From assembly GCF_036059255.1 (NCBI RefSeq), contig NZ_CP107947.1:2418001-2482000 (forward strand): 64,000 nucleotides of DNA. The letters are read 5' to 3'. Under the pieces are notes generated by a model. It made no database searches and was not told the origin of the DNA. It saw nothing but the letters and a program-made list of their open reading frames with translations. The DNA is from Micromonospora sp. NBC_00389 (GTDB taxonomy: Bacteria; Actinomycetota; Actinomycetes; Mycobacteriales; Micromonosporaceae). How positions within the stretch are numbered: the stretch's first letter is position 1; each line of letters opens with the position of its first letter. Positions 49,345 to 60,303 of this stretch are shown here, in pieces. A program made the position numbers and the translations under genes.

Positions 49345-50393
49345 GCCAGTCCCTCCACTGTCGAAGTGTCCGGGGCGGACCCGCGCTGCGGCACCGCACC
49401 GACACCGAAGAACGCCCGGCGGCGCAGTTGCGCCCACCGACCGGCCGGCCCTCGGTCGCGGCCCCGGACCTGCGTGCCGCTGACCTCCGTGCCGGCGTGC
49501 CGGGCCGCCTCCTGCGCGGCCTCCGGCAGCGACCGTACGCCCTCGCCCGGCACCGGTGCGACCCGTCGTTCCTGCCCCGCGCCGAGCGCGGAGATCATCG
49601 TCGGCAGCAGCGCGGCGGCGGCCACCGCGTACCCCTCGGCGGAGGGATGGAACCGGTCCCAGGCGAACATCCGCGTCGGTTCGGCGGCGAAGCGGGGGCC
49701 GAGCAGGTCACCGAGGGAGACCGTCCAGCCGCCGGCCTCGACGACGGCCACCGTCTGGGCGGCGGCGAGTTGCCGGCTCCACCGGTGCGCCAGCCACCGC
49801 AGCGGGGGCTGGATCGGGCGGATCGCGCCCAGGTCGGGGCAGGTGCCGACGACCACCTCGCAGCCGGCGTCGCGCAGCGTGTGGACCGCCTCGACCAGGT
49901 AGCGCACGGCCAGCCCGCGCGGGGTGCGGTTGGTGATGTCGTTGCCGCCGATGAGGATCACCGCGATGTCGGGCTGACACTCCAGCGCGGCCTCCACCTG
50001 GTGCCGGAGCGCCGACGAGATGGCTCCGACCACCGCGTAACGGTGCAGCCGCACCGGCCGTTGCAGCCGGCGGCACAGGCCGGTGGCGAGCAGGGCGCCG
50101 GGCGTCTCCCGGCGGCGGTGCACCCCGTAGCCGGCGGCCGACGAGTCGCCGAGCACGACCATGGTGAGCGCGGGGCCGGGGAACTTGGCGCCGTACACCC
50201 CGTCGCAGCGCGGCGGCGGCGCCTCGGCCGTCGGGATGGTGCGCCGCGCCTGGCGGGCCTGCCCGAGCAGCACGCCGCCGGTCGCGACCACGGCCGCCGC
50301 GGTGGCGCCCGTGCCGATGGCCGCCAGGCGGGCGACCCGCCGGGCGTGCCGCCAGCGCGGACCAACGGGTACGACGGAACCATCCACCCCCAT
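49341..50393 (-). CDS. SGNH/GDSL hydrolase, copy 2 (upstream)
   Basis: 350 residues. It has a signal-anchor-like N-terminus (AAIGTGATAAAVVATGGVLL), then block I LGDSSAAGYG, block III LIGGNDITNR and block V WDRFHPSAEGY, plus a ~75-residue basic, low-complexity C-terminal tail missing from copy 1. VVVGTCPDLGAIRP is almost identical in both, showing duplication. The ATG at 50393 is preceded by TAATCT 6 nt upstream on its strand, a leaderless start. Envelope esterase activity is inferred. Confidence 0.88.
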   Translation of the reverse strand: MGVDGSVVPVGPRWRHARRVARLAAIGTGATAAAVVATGGVLLGQARQARRTIPTAEAPPPRCDGVYGAKFPGPALTMVVLGDSSAAGYGVHRRRETPGALLATGLCRRLQRPVRLHRYAVVGAISSALRHQVEAALECQPDIAVILIGGNDITNRTPRGLAVRYLVEAVHTLRDAGCEVVVGTCPDLGAIRPIQPPLRWLAHRWSRQLAAAQTVAVVEAGGWTVSLGDLLGPRFAAEPTRMFAWDRFHPSAEGYAVAAAALLPTMISALGAGQERRVAPVPGEGVRSLPEAAQEAARHAGTEVSGTQVRGRDRGPAGRWAQLRRRAFFGVGAVPQRGSAPDTSTVEGLA

Positions 50394-50543
50394 ACCGCGA
50401 GATTATCGCGCCGGTCCGACACGGCGCTGTCGTCGTGACGGCTCGCGGGTGCCTGGAAATCGACGCGACGGGGTACCTGACCGGGGGAGGCCGGCCGACT
50501 TGCGCCGACCCGCCACGCTGATCCGGCGGAGAGGAGCGCGACG

Positions 50544-50900
50544 ATGGGGAAGACACTGAAGCGCAGCGCGGCATTCACGGCCCTGGCCCGAGCACTGGCG
50601 GCCGGGGCACGGGGTGGGCCCTCGTTGGGCGCCCGATTGGCGGCGCTGCCCCGGATGATCAGGGCCACCACCCGGGGGCAGTACGACGGAGGCCTCCGGC
50701 TGGCCCTGATGACCGCGGCGACGGCGTACATCGTCTCGCCGATCGATCTGCTCCCGGAGATCCCACTGGCGATCTTCGGGCTGGCCGACGACGCGGTCAT
50801 GATCACCTGGTTGGCCGGCAGCGTGCTCGCCGAGACCGACCGCTTCCTGGAGTGGGAGGCGCGTCGCGACTCGGTCATCCCCGGAGGGGTGGTGCCCTGA
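50544..50900 (+). CDS. DUF1232 (YkvA-like) protein
   Basis: 118 residues. The DUF1232 core is AATAYIVSPIDLLPEIPLAI, continued by LADDAVMITWLAGSVLAE; this motif is characteristic of small proteins that associate with the membrane through one or two short helices. The ATG at 50544 follows GGAGAGGAG. It stands just upstream of cbs on the same strand, 72 bp apart. No function is established for the family. Confidence 0.9.
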   Translation: MGKTLKRSAAFTALARALAAGARGGPSLGARLAALPRMIRATTRGQYDGGLRLALMTAATAYIVSPIDLLPEIPLAIFGLADDAVMITWLAGSVLAETDRFLEWEARRDSVIPGGVVP

Positions 50901-50972
50901 CGCCACGTACCCTGGGCGGCGAGGAAACGTCTGCCCGGCCGCCGTTGCCGGCGCCGCAACGAAGGGCACACC

Positions 50973-52343
<1,371 letters not shown>

Positions 52344-52380
52344 GCCGAAGGGACCTCCCACCCAGACCGGGGCCCCTGTT

Positions 52381-52430
52381 GACATCCCGGCCGCCAAGCA
52401 CCCACCGGGTGCCCGGCGGCCGGGGTTGTC
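52381..52430. terminator. Bidirectional terminator between cbs and the protease
   Basis: A long stem: CCCGGCCGCC (52386-52395) with GGCGGCCGGG (52415-52424), extended outward by GACA/TGTC with a small bulge. It reaches the stop codon of the convergent protease. Confidence 0.8.
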
Positions 52431-53385
52431 AGGCGCGCAGCTCGGTGGGGACGGCGACGACGTCGACGAACGCGCCCTTGCGCAACACGGTCACCGGCAG
52501 CCGGGCTCCGATGGCCGGGCCGAGCATCAACCGCTGCAACCCCTGACCGTCGACCACCGCTCGTCCGCCGGCGCTGAGGATGATGTCGCCCAGGTAGAGC
52601 CCGGCCATGCCGGCCGGGCTGCCCGGTACCACCTCCACCACGCGCAGCCCGCGCCGTTGACCGGTACGCGCCTTCACGTCCGGCGGCAGTGGCACGGGTA
52701 TGCCAGCCACACCGAGCCAGGCACGGCGGACCCGGCCGGCGGCGGTCAGCTCGGCGATGATCTGGCGGGTGGTGGCGTTGATCGGTACGGCGAGCCCCAG
52801 CCCGTAGCCGGCGACGGCGGTGTTGACCCCGATCACCCGGCCGGCCGAGTCGGCGAGCGCGCCGCCAGAGTTGCCCGGGTTCAGCGCCGCGTCGGTCTGG
52901 ATGACGTCCTCGATGAGCCGGGTGACCCGCCCGTCGCGGGCCGGTAGTGAACGGCCCAGCCCGGAGACCACGCCGGCGGTGACCGACCCGGCCAGGCCCA
53001 TCGGATTGCCGACGGCCACCACCAACTGGCCGATCCGCAGCCCGTCGGCGTCGCCCAGCTCCACCGGCGGCACGGTGGTCTCCTCGACCTGCAGCACGGC
53101 GAGGTCGGAGAGCGGATCGCTGCCCACGACCCGGAACGGAGTCTCGGTGCCGTCGCCGAACGCCGCCGTGCCGCCGGCGGCACCCTGGACCACGTGTGCG
53201 CTGGTCAGCAGCAGGCCGTCGGTGCCCACGGTGACCGCGGAGCCGGCGCCGGCCCCGCGCGGGGTCTGGACCGCCAGGGCGGCCACGCTGGGCAGCACCC
53301 GGGCCGCCACGGTCGTGACCACCCGGGAGTACGCGTCCAGCGCGGCCTCCTCGGCAGCGTCGGACCTGGTGTGATCGGTGTCCAT
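52429..53385 (-). CDS. Trypsin-like serine protease with PDZ domain (HtrA/DegP-like, no export signal)
   Basis: 318 residues. The catalytic triad is visible as LTSAHVVQG (His), DPLSDLAVLQV (Asp) and NPGNSGGALAD (Ser). A PDZ domain follows (GLRVVEVVPGSPAGMAGLYL, GDIILSAGGRAVVDGQGL). The ATG at 53385 gives MDTDHTRSDAAEEAALDAYS, with no signal peptide or membrane helix, unusual for HtrA. Longer in-frame readings add only basic, non-hydrophobic sequence. Either it is a cytoplasmic member of the S1C family or it leaves the cell another way. Confidence 0.88.
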   Translation of the reverse strand: MDTDHTRSDAAEEAALDAYSRVVTTVAARVLPSVAALAVQTPRGAGAGSAVTVGTDGLLLTSAHVVQGAAGGTAAFGDGTETPFRVVGSDPLSDLAVLQVEETTVPPVELGDADGLRIGQLVVAVGNPMGLAGSVTAGVVSGLGRSLPARDGRVTRLIEDVIQTDAALNPGNSGGALADSAGRVIGVNTAVAGYGLGLAVPINATTRQIIAELTAAGRVRRAWLGVAGIPVPLPPDVKARTGQRRGLRVVEVVPGSPAGMAGLYLGDIILSAGGRAVVDGQGLQRLMLGPAIGARLPVTVLRKGAFVDVVAVPTELRA

Positions 53386-53473
53386 GTCGGGGCCAACGCC
53401 GCCCGTCGCTCCGGCATGCCCCGATCCGCCGACAGCGAACACCGACCGGCGCCGCCTCGACAGGTGCCGTTCC

Positions 53474-53989
53474 TTACGCGAGCAGGGGGCGGCTGTAGCG
53501 GAGTTGGGGGGTGGGGGCGGTGCCGATGTACTCGTCGCGTTGCGTGCCCGTGGGGGTCCACCCGCCGCGCTGGTAGAAGTCACGGGCGTGGGCGTTGTCC
53601 CGGAGCACCCAGAGCACCGCTCGCCGCCAGCCCCGGGCCCGCATGGCGTCCAGCGCGTCCACCATCAGCGCGCGGCCGACACCCCGGCCCTGCTCGGCCG
53701 GGTCCAGGTGGATGGCGTTCAGCAGCCCGGTCGTCGGGTCGTCCTCGTCGTCCGGGCCCAGGTAGCTGAACCCGACCAGCCTCCCCGCGCGTTCCGCCAC
53801 GGTCAGGCGGTGGGTGTCCCGCTCCCAGCTCCACCGCTCGGTCCAGTAGCGGCCCATCGCCTCCTGCGTCGGGTCGGCCAGCGCCCCGGCCGGAAGGAAC
53901 GAGGAGTACGCGGCGACCCGGGAACGCTGGTGCAGGGCACCCACCCCCATCAGGTCGTCACCGGTGGCGGGGCGGAGCGTGACGGTCAC
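53474..53989 (-). CDS. GNAT-family N-acetyltransferase
   Basis: 171 residues. A typical single GNAT fold: [20 protein letters not shown] at the start, then [18 protein letters not shown] with the acetyl-CoA binding loop QGRGVGRAL, and [20 protein letters not shown] near the end. The GTG at 53989 overlaps the rnz stop by 4 nt (GTGA), so it is translated with rnz. The acceptor substrate is unknown. Confidence 0.9.
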   Translation of the reverse strand: MTVTLRPATGDDLMGVGALHQRSRVAAYSSFLPAGALADPTQEAMGRYWTERWSWERDTHRLTVAERAGRLVGFSYLGPDDEDDPTTGLLNAIHLDPAEQGRGVGRALMVDALDAMRARGWRRAVLWVLRDNAHARDFYQRGGWTPTGTQRDEYIGTAPTPQLRYSRPLLA

Positions 53990-54915
53990 CCGGCCGAGGC
54001 TACCCGGCGCGGCGGGAGCTGCACCGTGGTCAGGTCCTCGGCGATGATCAGGTCACCGTCGAAGTGTGCGCGGGCCTCGTCGTGGAAACGGCGCGGGTCG
54101 CCGTACCGCTGGGAGAAGTGGGTGAGCACCAGCCGGCGTACCCCGGACTCGGTCGCCACCCGGGCGGCCTGTCCCGCGGTCAGGTGACCGACCTCGGCGG
54201 CGAGCGCGGCCTCCGACTCCAGGAAGGTCGACTCGATGACCAGCAGGTCGGCGTGCTCGGCGAGGGCGTACACCCCGTCGCAGAGACCGGTGTCCATCAC
54301 GAAGGCGAACCGCTGCCCCGGCCGGGGCACGCTCACCTCGTCCCGGGTGACGCGGCGCCCGTCGAGGTCCAGGTGCCCGACCCGGATCAGCTCGCCGACG
54401 GCCGGCCCGGTGATGTCGTACGCGGCCAGCTTCTCCGGCAGCATCCGGCAGCCGTCCGGCTCGATCAGCCGGTAGCCGTACGTCTCGATGGGGTGCTGCA
54501 GCCGGCGGGCCTCCAGCGTGCCGCAGCGCAGGGTGATCCGCTGCCCGTCGGCCTCGATGGGCTCGACCCGCAGCTCGGCGGTCTCGTAGAAGGAGGTGGC
54601 GTGCCGCAGCCGGGCGAAGTATTCGGCGCCGCCGGCCGGAAAGTGCACGGCGACCGGGTGCGCCACCCGGTCCAGGGAGAGTCGCTGGATGGTGCCGGGC
54701 AGGCCGAGGCAGTGATCGCCGTGGAAATGGGTGACGCAGATCCGGGTCAGGTCGGTGGCGGTGACCGTGGTGTGCAGGAGTTGCCGCTGGCTGCCCTCGC
54801 CCGGGTCGAAGAGGATCACCTCGTCGTCCCAGCGCAGCACGTACCCGTTGTGGTTGCGCCGCCGTGTCGGGGCCTGGCTGGCCGTCCCGAGCACCACCAG
54901 CTCGCGCATCGACAC
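53986..54915 (-). CDS. rnz: Ribonuclease Z
   Basis: 309 residues. A metallo-beta-lactamase fold with the zinc motif [14 protein letters not shown] and the later [31 protein letters not shown] is typical of tRNase Z. It cuts the 3' trailer from tRNA precursors. The GTG at 54915 is favoured because GGAGGAG lies 6 nt upstream; the ATG two codons later is 12 nt away. Rnz is less essential for tRNAs that encode CCA, such as the tRNA-Leu in this window. It overlaps the GNAT gene. Confidence 0.93.
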   Translation of the reverse strand: MSMRELVVLGTASQAPTRRRNHNGYVLRWDDEVILFDPGEGSQRQLLHTTVTATDLTRICVTHFHGDHCLGLPGTIQRLSLDRVAHPVAVHFPAGGAEYFARLRHATSFYETAELRVEPIEADGQRITLRCGTLEARRLQHPIETYGYRLIEPDGCRMLPEKLAAYDITGPAVGELIRVGHLDLDGRRVTRDEVSVPRPGQRFAFVMDTGLCDGVYALAEHADLLVIESTFLESEAALAAEVGHLTAGQAARVATESGVRRLVLTHFSQRYGDPRRFHDEARAHFDGDLIIAEDLTTVQLPPRRVASAG

Positions 54916-55256
54916 GGTGATCTCCTCCGGCTGAGCTGACCGGCCCGGCCTCGCCGGCAGATGGAGCGACCCCCGGGGTTTTCCGCGCTCGTGCGCGGGC
55001 CGGCTGGACTGGGCCGGCGCCCCGGGGGTCGGGTGGCTGTCGTGGATTCGCCGCACCGCTGCCACACGGTCTCGACGTTGTTGCTTGTGCCCGCCTCGCG
55101 GCGGACCGATCACTGTCGAGGACAGCGGCTAGCGGACAGCCACCTCACGAGTCCGATTGCTATACAAGTCTGGACCACCTCCCTTCACGTGTACCGCCAC
55201 GCTATCGAGTCCCCGCTGGGCTCGGCAACGGATTTCGATCACACGGTCAGACGGGA
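54916..55256. other. Gene-free region upstream of rnz
   Basis: No credible coding sequence is seen. It serves as a long leader and promoter region for rnz, which reads leftward. Noted inside it are a -10-like TATAGC on the minus strand near 55163, a TGGTCCAGACTT element on the minus strand (55166-55179) that resembles a GntR/DasR-type site, and CTGTC-GAG-GACAG near 55113. The remainder shows nothing I can interpret. Confidence 0.5.
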
Positions 55257-55288
55257 ATGCCCGGCCGCCTTTTTCGGCGGCCGGGCAT
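55257..55288. terminator. Terminator after msrA
   Basis: A perfect 13-bp stem (55257-55269 with 55276-55288) and a TTTTTC loop, 26 bp beyond the msrA stop. Confidence 0.8.
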
Positions 55289-55314
55289 CGAGGTCGTGCA
55301 GGGTGGGCGGTTGG

Positions 55315-55977
<663 letters not shown>

Positions 55978-56050
55978 GGTGGAACTCCTCTCGTACCTCT
56001 GCCGCATGCAACGCCGGCGGGCCCTTGTTCCTTACCCGCCTGGCCGGCAG

Positions 56051-56485
56051 TCAGGCCGCCGGTCGGGGCGGGGGCGGCAGCGCGTCGGCCACCCGTACCG
56101 CGATGTCCCGGGCGTCCTGGTCAGTCGGGTAGCGGGTACGCGGCCAGAAGAACCCGCGCAGCCCGTCCCCCTTGGTCCGGGGCACGACGTGGGTGTGCAG
56201 GTGCGGCACGGATTGGGACACCTTGTTGTTCATCGCCACGAACGTCCCACCGGCTCCCAGACCGGTCTCCACCGCCACTGCCAGCCGCTGAACGAGCGCG
56301 AAGTAGCCCGGCAGCAGATCGGCCGGCAGTTGGGCCAGGGTCACCAGATGGACCCGGGGCACCACCAGCACGTGCCCCGCGAAGACCGGGCGGGTGTCCA
56401 GGAAAGCCACCCCGTCCGGCTCGTCGGCCACCCGGAACGCGGGCACCTCGCCGGCCACGATCCCGCAGAACACGCACCCGTTCAT
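56051..56485 (-). CDS. HIT-family hydrolase
   Basis: 144 residues. The histidine triad is PHLHTHVVPR. The N-terminal CVFCGIVAGEVPAFRV and GHVLVVPRVHLVTL are standard for the family. It hydrolyses dinucleoside polyphosphates or nucleoside phosphoramidates. The ATG at 56485 has TAGCCT ending 6 nt upstream on its strand, indicating a leaderless mRNA. It is divergent from metB, whose promoter has the same design 50 bp away. Confidence 0.93.
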   Translation of the reverse strand: MNGCVFCGIVAGEVPAFRVADEPDGVAFLDTRPVFAGHVLVVPRVHLVTLAQLPADLLPGYFALVQRLAVAVETGLGAGGTFVAMNNKVSQSVPHLHTHVVPRTKGDGLRGFFWPRTRYPTDQDARDIAVRVADALPPPPRPAA

Positions 56486-56491
56486 CGGCCC

Positions 56492-56545
56492 AGGCTATGC
56501 CGACTGCCCGGCTCCGCCACGGCCCGCGGGGCGGGGCACTAGCCT
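56492..56545. promoter_or_regulatory. Divergent leaderless promoters for the HIT gene and metB
   Basis: TAGCCT on the minus strand (56497-56492) is 6 nt from the HIT ATG. TAGCCT on the plus strand (56540-56545) is 7 nt from the metB ATG. The identical hexamers in mirror arrangement support both start-site calls. No convincing -35 is seen. Confidence 0.5.
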
Positions 56546-56552
56546 CACCAGA

Positions 56553-57695
56553 ATGAACCACGGCTTCGAGACGCTCGCCATCCACGCCGGTCAGGACCCT
56601 GAGGCCCGCACCGGCGCGGTGATCCCACCGATCTACCAGACCAGCACCTACGCCCAGGACGCCGTCGGCGCGCCCCGGCTCGGATACGAGTACAGCCGTT
56701 CCGGCAACCCGACCCGCGACGCGCTCCAGGAATGCCTGGCCGCGCTGGAGGGCGGGCCGGTCGGGCTCGCCTTCGCCAGCGGCCTGGCAGCCGAGGACAC
56801 CCTGCTGCGGGCCGTCTGCCAGCCGGGCGACCACGTGGTCATCCCGGACGACGCGTACGGCGGCACCTACCGGCTCTTCGCCCGGGTCGCCCAGCGTTGG
56901 GGCCTGGAGTTCACCCCGGCCAAGGTCTCCGACCCGGCCGCGATCCGGGCCGCCGTGCAGCCCGGCCGGACGAAGATCGTCTGGGTGGAGACGCCGACCA
57001 ACCCGCTGCTCGGCATCGCCGACATCGCCGCCCTGGCCGGCGTCGCGCACGACGCGGGCGCGTTGCTGGTGGTCGACAACACCTTCGCCTCGCCGTACCT
57101 GCAGCAGCCGATCGCGCACGGCGCGGACGTGGTGGTGCACTCCACCACGAAGTACATCGGTGGGCACTCCGACGTGGTGGGTGGCGCGCTCGTCGTCGCC
57201 GACGCCGCGCTCGGCGAGGAGTTGCGTTACCACCAGAACGCGATGGGCGCGATCAACGGCCCGTTCGACGCCTGGCTCACTCTGCGCGGCATCAAGACCC
57301 TCGGGGTACGGATGGACCGGCACTGCGACAACGCCGAGCGGCTCGCCGCGTACCTGGACGGGCATGCCAAGGTGACCGAGGTGATCTACCCCGGGCTGCC
57401 CTCGCACCCCGGCCACGAGGTGGCCGCCAAGCAGATGCGCCGGTTCGGCGGCATGATCTCCTTCCGTGCGTCAGGCGGCGAGGACCACGCTGTGGAGATC
57501 TGCAACCGGGCCAAGCTCTTCGTTCTCGCCGAGTCGCTGGGCGGGGTGGAATCCCTGATCGAGCACCCCGGCCGGATGACACATGCAAGTGCTGCCGGCT
57601 CGCCGCTTGAAGTTCCCGGGGATCTCGTGCGACTGTCTGTCGGCATCGAGACGGTCGACGACCTGCTTGCCGATTTGGAGCAGGCACTGGGCTGA
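56553..57695 (+). CDS. metB: Cystathionine gamma-synthase / gamma-lyase family enzyme
   Basis: 380 residues. A PLP fold type I enzyme of the Cys/Met metabolism family: TLAIHAGQDPEARTGAVIPP at the start, SRSGNPTRDALQECLA, VVIPDDAYGGTYRLFARVA, and the PLP lysine in VVHSTTKYIGGHSDVVGG. SLGGVESLIEHPGRMTH is conserved near the C-terminus. Synthase and lyase activities cannot be separated by sequence; with cbs nearby, the reverse transsulfuration role (homocysteine to cysteine) is plausible. The ATG at 56553 appears leaderless. Confidence 0.9.
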   Translation: MNHGFETLAIHAGQDPEARTGAVIPPIYQTSTYAQDAVGAPRLGYEYSRSGNPTRDALQECLAALEGGPVGLAFASGLAAEDTLLRAVCQPGDHVVIPDDAYGGTYRLFARVAQRWGLEFTPAKVSDPAAIRAAVQPGRTKIVWVETPTNPLLGIADIAALAGVAHDAGALLVVDNTFASPYLQQPIAHGADVVVHSTTKYIGGHSDVVGGALVVADAALGEELRYHQNAMGAINGPFDAWLTLRGIKTLGVRMDRHCDNAERLAAYLDGHAKVTEVIYPGLPSHPGHEVAAKQMRRFGGMISFRASGGEDHAVEICNRAKLFVLAESLGGVESLIEHPGRMTHASAAGSPLEVPGDLVRLSVGIETVDDLLADLEQALG

Positions 57696-57713
57696 CCGCT
57701 GGGGAGGATGGCC

Positions 57714-59117
57714 GTGCAGGACATCATGGCGACCTGGGTCGGGGCGACCGCCAAGCAGATCGCCCGGGGCGTACGCCGAGGCGATGTCTCGGCCACTCAG
57801 GTCGTCGCTGACCACCTCGAATACATCGCGCGGGCCGACGGCGAGCTGGGCGCGTTCCGCGCCGTGCGCGGCGGCGAGGCGATCACCGAGGCGGAGAAGG
57901 TCGACGAGCAGGAGGATCTGGCCAACCTGCCGCTGGCCGGGGTGCCGGTGGCGGTCAAGGAGAACACTCCGGTCGCCGGCCTGCCGACCTGGAACGGGTC
58001 GGCAGCGGTGCGCACCAGCGTCGCGGAGGCCGATCACGAGGTGGTCCGACGGCTGCGCGGCGCCGGCGCGGTGATCCTCGGGGTGACCCGGATGCCCGAA
58101 CTGGGGCTGTGGGCGCTCACGGACGACGACAGCGCGGTGACCCGCAACCCGTGGGACAGCGCGCGTACCCCCGGCGGCTCCTCCGGCGGCGCGGCTGCCG
58201 CGGTGGCCGCCGGGCTGGTGCCGATCGCGCACGGCAACGACGGCCTCGGCTCGATCCGGATCCCGGCGGCCTGCTGCGGCCTGGTCGGGCTCAAGCCCGG
58301 CCGGGGTGTGGTCCCGTGCCAGCTCGGGGCGGACGACTGGTTCGGTCTGACCGAGCACGGCATGCTGACCAGCACGGTCGCGGACGCGGCGGTCGGCTTC
58401 TCGGTGCTCGCCGGTCGGCGGCCGGAGAAGCTGGTCCCGCCGCAGCGGCTCCGGGTGGGCGTCTCGCTGCGCTCCCCGGTGCGCGGTGTCTCGCCGGACG
58501 CGCCCAACCGGGACGCGGTCGCCGCCGCCGGCCGACTGCTCGCCGCCGCCGGGCACGACACCGTGCCGGCCGATCCGGTCTACCCCACCGCGCTCGGCCT
58601 GCAGGGCATCGCCACCTGGTTTGCCGCCGCCGCCGCCGACGTCCGGGCCGCTGGGCTGAACCGGCGCGACCTGCAGCGGCGCAGCCGGCGGCACGTCGCG
58701 CTGGGCGAGTGGGCCCAGCGCCGCGGCTACGTCCGGGAGGCCGACCGGGCCGCCTGGCGGGAGCGGTCGATCGACTTCTTCACCGACCACTCGGTCGACC
58801 TGCTGCTCACCCCGGCGCTGGCCAGCGCGCCGCCGGAGGCCGCGCGCTGGTCCGACCGGTCCTGGCGGGCGAACATGTCGGCCAACATCCGGTACGCCCC
58901 GTTCGCGGCTCCGTGGAACATCGCCGGTCTGCCGGCCATCGTGGTGCCGGTGGGCCGCCGCCCGGACGGGCTGCCGGTCGCCGTGCAGCTGGTCGGTCCG
59001 CCCGGCTCGGAGCTGCTGCTGCTCGGCGTGGCCGGCCAGTTCGAGATGGCCGCCCCGTGGTCGAGGCACGCCCCCGGCTACCCCCAGGTCGGAACGGGGT
59101 CGCCGGCCGCTGCATGA
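57714..59117 (+). CDS. Amidase (amidase signature family)
   Basis: 467 residues. The catalytic Ser-cisSer-Lys triad is visible: Lys in GVPVAVKENTPVAGL, cis-Ser in [18 protein letters not shown] and the nucleophile Ser in GNDGLGSIRIPAACCGL. It hydrolyses an amide to acid and ammonia; the substrate is unknown. GGAGG at 57703-57707 is 6 nt from the GTG at 57714 but abuts the ATG at 57708, so the GTG is chosen. It follows metB by 18 bp and may share its transcript. Confidence 0.9.
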   Translation: MQDIMATWVGATAKQIARGVRRGDVSATQVVADHLEYIARADGELGAFRAVRGGEAITEAEKVDEQEDLANLPLAGVPVAVKENTPVAGLPTWNGSAAVRTSVAEADHEVVRRLRGAGAVILGVTRMPELGLWALTDDDSAVTRNPWDSARTPGGSSGGAAAAVAAGLVPIAHGNDGLGSIRIPAACCGLVGLKPGRGVVPCQLGADDWFGLTEHGMLTSTVADAAVGFSVLAGRRPEKLVPPQRLRVGVSLRSPVRGVSPDAPNRDAVAAAGRLLAAAGHDTVPADPVYPTALGLQGIATWFAAAAADVRAAGLNRRDLQRRSRRHVALGEWAQRRGYVREADRAAWRERSIDFFTDHSVDLLLTPALASAPPEAARWSDRSWRANMSANIRYAPFAAPWNIAGLPAIVVPVGRRPDGLPVAVQLVGPPGSELLLLGVAGQFEMAAPWSRHAPGYPQVGTGSPAAA

Positions 59118-59162
59118 TCGTCTACGGTGTGCGCGCATCGTCGCGCGGACCGGGGGACACCA

Positions 59163-60149
59163 ATGCGCTGCCAGACCTGCGGGGACCCCAGGTCCCCCGA
59201 GCACAACGACTGCCCGCGTTGCCACACCCCGCTGGGCCAGCCCGCCGTCACTCCGGGGTTAGCGACCTACCGGGTACGCGGGATCGGCCTGGCTGCCGCC
59301 ATCGCGGTCGGTGCGACCGCTGTCCTGTTCCTGGCGGTGGCGCTCTCCCCGCTGCTGGGCATGGCGATGGCCCGGCAGGCCCGGGCCGACGGCGACCCGG
59401 ATCTGCTGCTCGGCGCGCTCATCGTCACCGTGGTGGCGGCGCTGCCCATGGCGGTGGCGTACCTTGCCGCCGCCGTACTGGTGATCATCTGGACCTGGCG
59501 GGCGCGGAAGAACACCGACGCGTTCCCGGGCGCGCTGCCAACGCTCGGGGCCGGCTGGGCGATCGCCGGCTGGCTGGTGCCGTTCGCGAGCTTCGTGGTG
59601 CCGGCCCGCGTGGTGGCCAACGTGGCCCGGGACAGCCTCTGGCGGCGGCGCACCCCGGCCCTGGTTTTCCTGTGGTGGACCGCCTGGCTGGTGTTCAGCA
59701 TCGGTGAGCGAGTCGTCAGCCGCCTCGACAGTCAGGCGTACGACAAGCTGCCGGAGACCCCCTTCAACGACGCCGGCTACCAGGCGCACATCGACTACTA
59801 CCGGGACTCCCTGCTCCGGTACTCGGTGCCCGGGGTGGCCTGCGTGATCGCCGCGGTCGCGCTGATCGTGCTGATCCAGCGGATCTCCACCGAGCAGGAG
59901 GCCCGCATCGCCCGCGCGCTGCCGGTCTGGCCGACCGCTCCGGTCTGGCCGGCTGCTCAGGGTTGGCCGGCTGGGTCGGTCTCGGGTGGGCATGCCGCTG
60001 GCGGCGCCATGCCGTCGCCCTCTGCGCCGGGCGGGGAGCCACCGGCCGGTTCGGGTGCGCCGGTGGCGCCCGCACTCACGCCGACCACCGTGAGCCCTCA
60101 GGTGGGCCCGGAGGCCCCGTCGGGCCCGGAGGCGCAGTCCCGGGATTGA
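59163..60149 (+). CDS. Zinc-ribbon DUF4328 membrane protein containing a TTA codon
   Basis: 328 residues. The N-terminal zinc ribbon has CQTCGDP and CPRCHTP. A DUF4328-like membrane domain of about five helices follows (GIGLAAAIAVGATAVLFLAV, ALPMAVAYLAAAVLVIIWTW, FLWWTAWLVFSIGERVVSRL, GVACVIAAVALIVLIQRIS), then a Pro/Gly/Ala tail. Codon 33 is TTA (59259-59261), the only in-frame TTA I found in the window, so translation should depend on the tRNA-Leu(UAA) at 44906. The ATG at 59163 fits the zinc ribbon. Function unknown. Confidence 0.85.
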   Translation: MRCQTCGDPRSPEHNDCPRCHTPLGQPAVTPGLATYRVRGIGLAAAIAVGATAVLFLAVALSPLLGMAMARQARADGDPDLLLGALIVTVVAALPMAVAYLAAAVLVIIWTWRARKNTDAFPGALPTLGAGWAIAGWLVPFASFVVPARVVANVARDSLWRRRTPALVFLWWTAWLVFSIGERVVSRLDSQAYDKLPETPFNDAGYQAHIDYYRDSLLRYSVPGVACVIAAVALIVLIQRISTEQEARIARALPVWPTAPVWPAAQGWPAGSVSGGHAAGGAMPSPSAPGGEPPAGSGAPVAPALTPTTVSPQVGPEAPSGPEAQSRD

Positions 60150-60187
60150 TCTACTCCGGATCGCTGATATCGCGCTATCTGGGCGAG

Positions 60188-60225
60188 GTTGATCCCGCGA
60201 TTTCGGGGATGTCGAGTGGATCAAC
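60188..60225. repeat. Family B repeat element before ilvA
   Basis: GTTGATCC (60188-60195) and GGATCAAC (60218-60225) are inverted around a core with CGCGATTTCGGGGATGTCG. The left half and core match the element after ppx at 33252. No ORF. Confidence 0.55.
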
Positions 60226-60303
60226 CCGGTGCACGGGGACGGCGCTCCCGCCGACCCCGGTGTCGCCGCAGGGTGCGGCGCGCGCGGGTGGCACGATCGG
60301 GGC

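Noticed and set aside
50901..50972. Search for a SAM or other riboswitch before cbs, and likewise before metB
   Set aside because: The gaps are 72 and about 67 bp, no conserved riboswitch core is seen, and metB appears leaderless.
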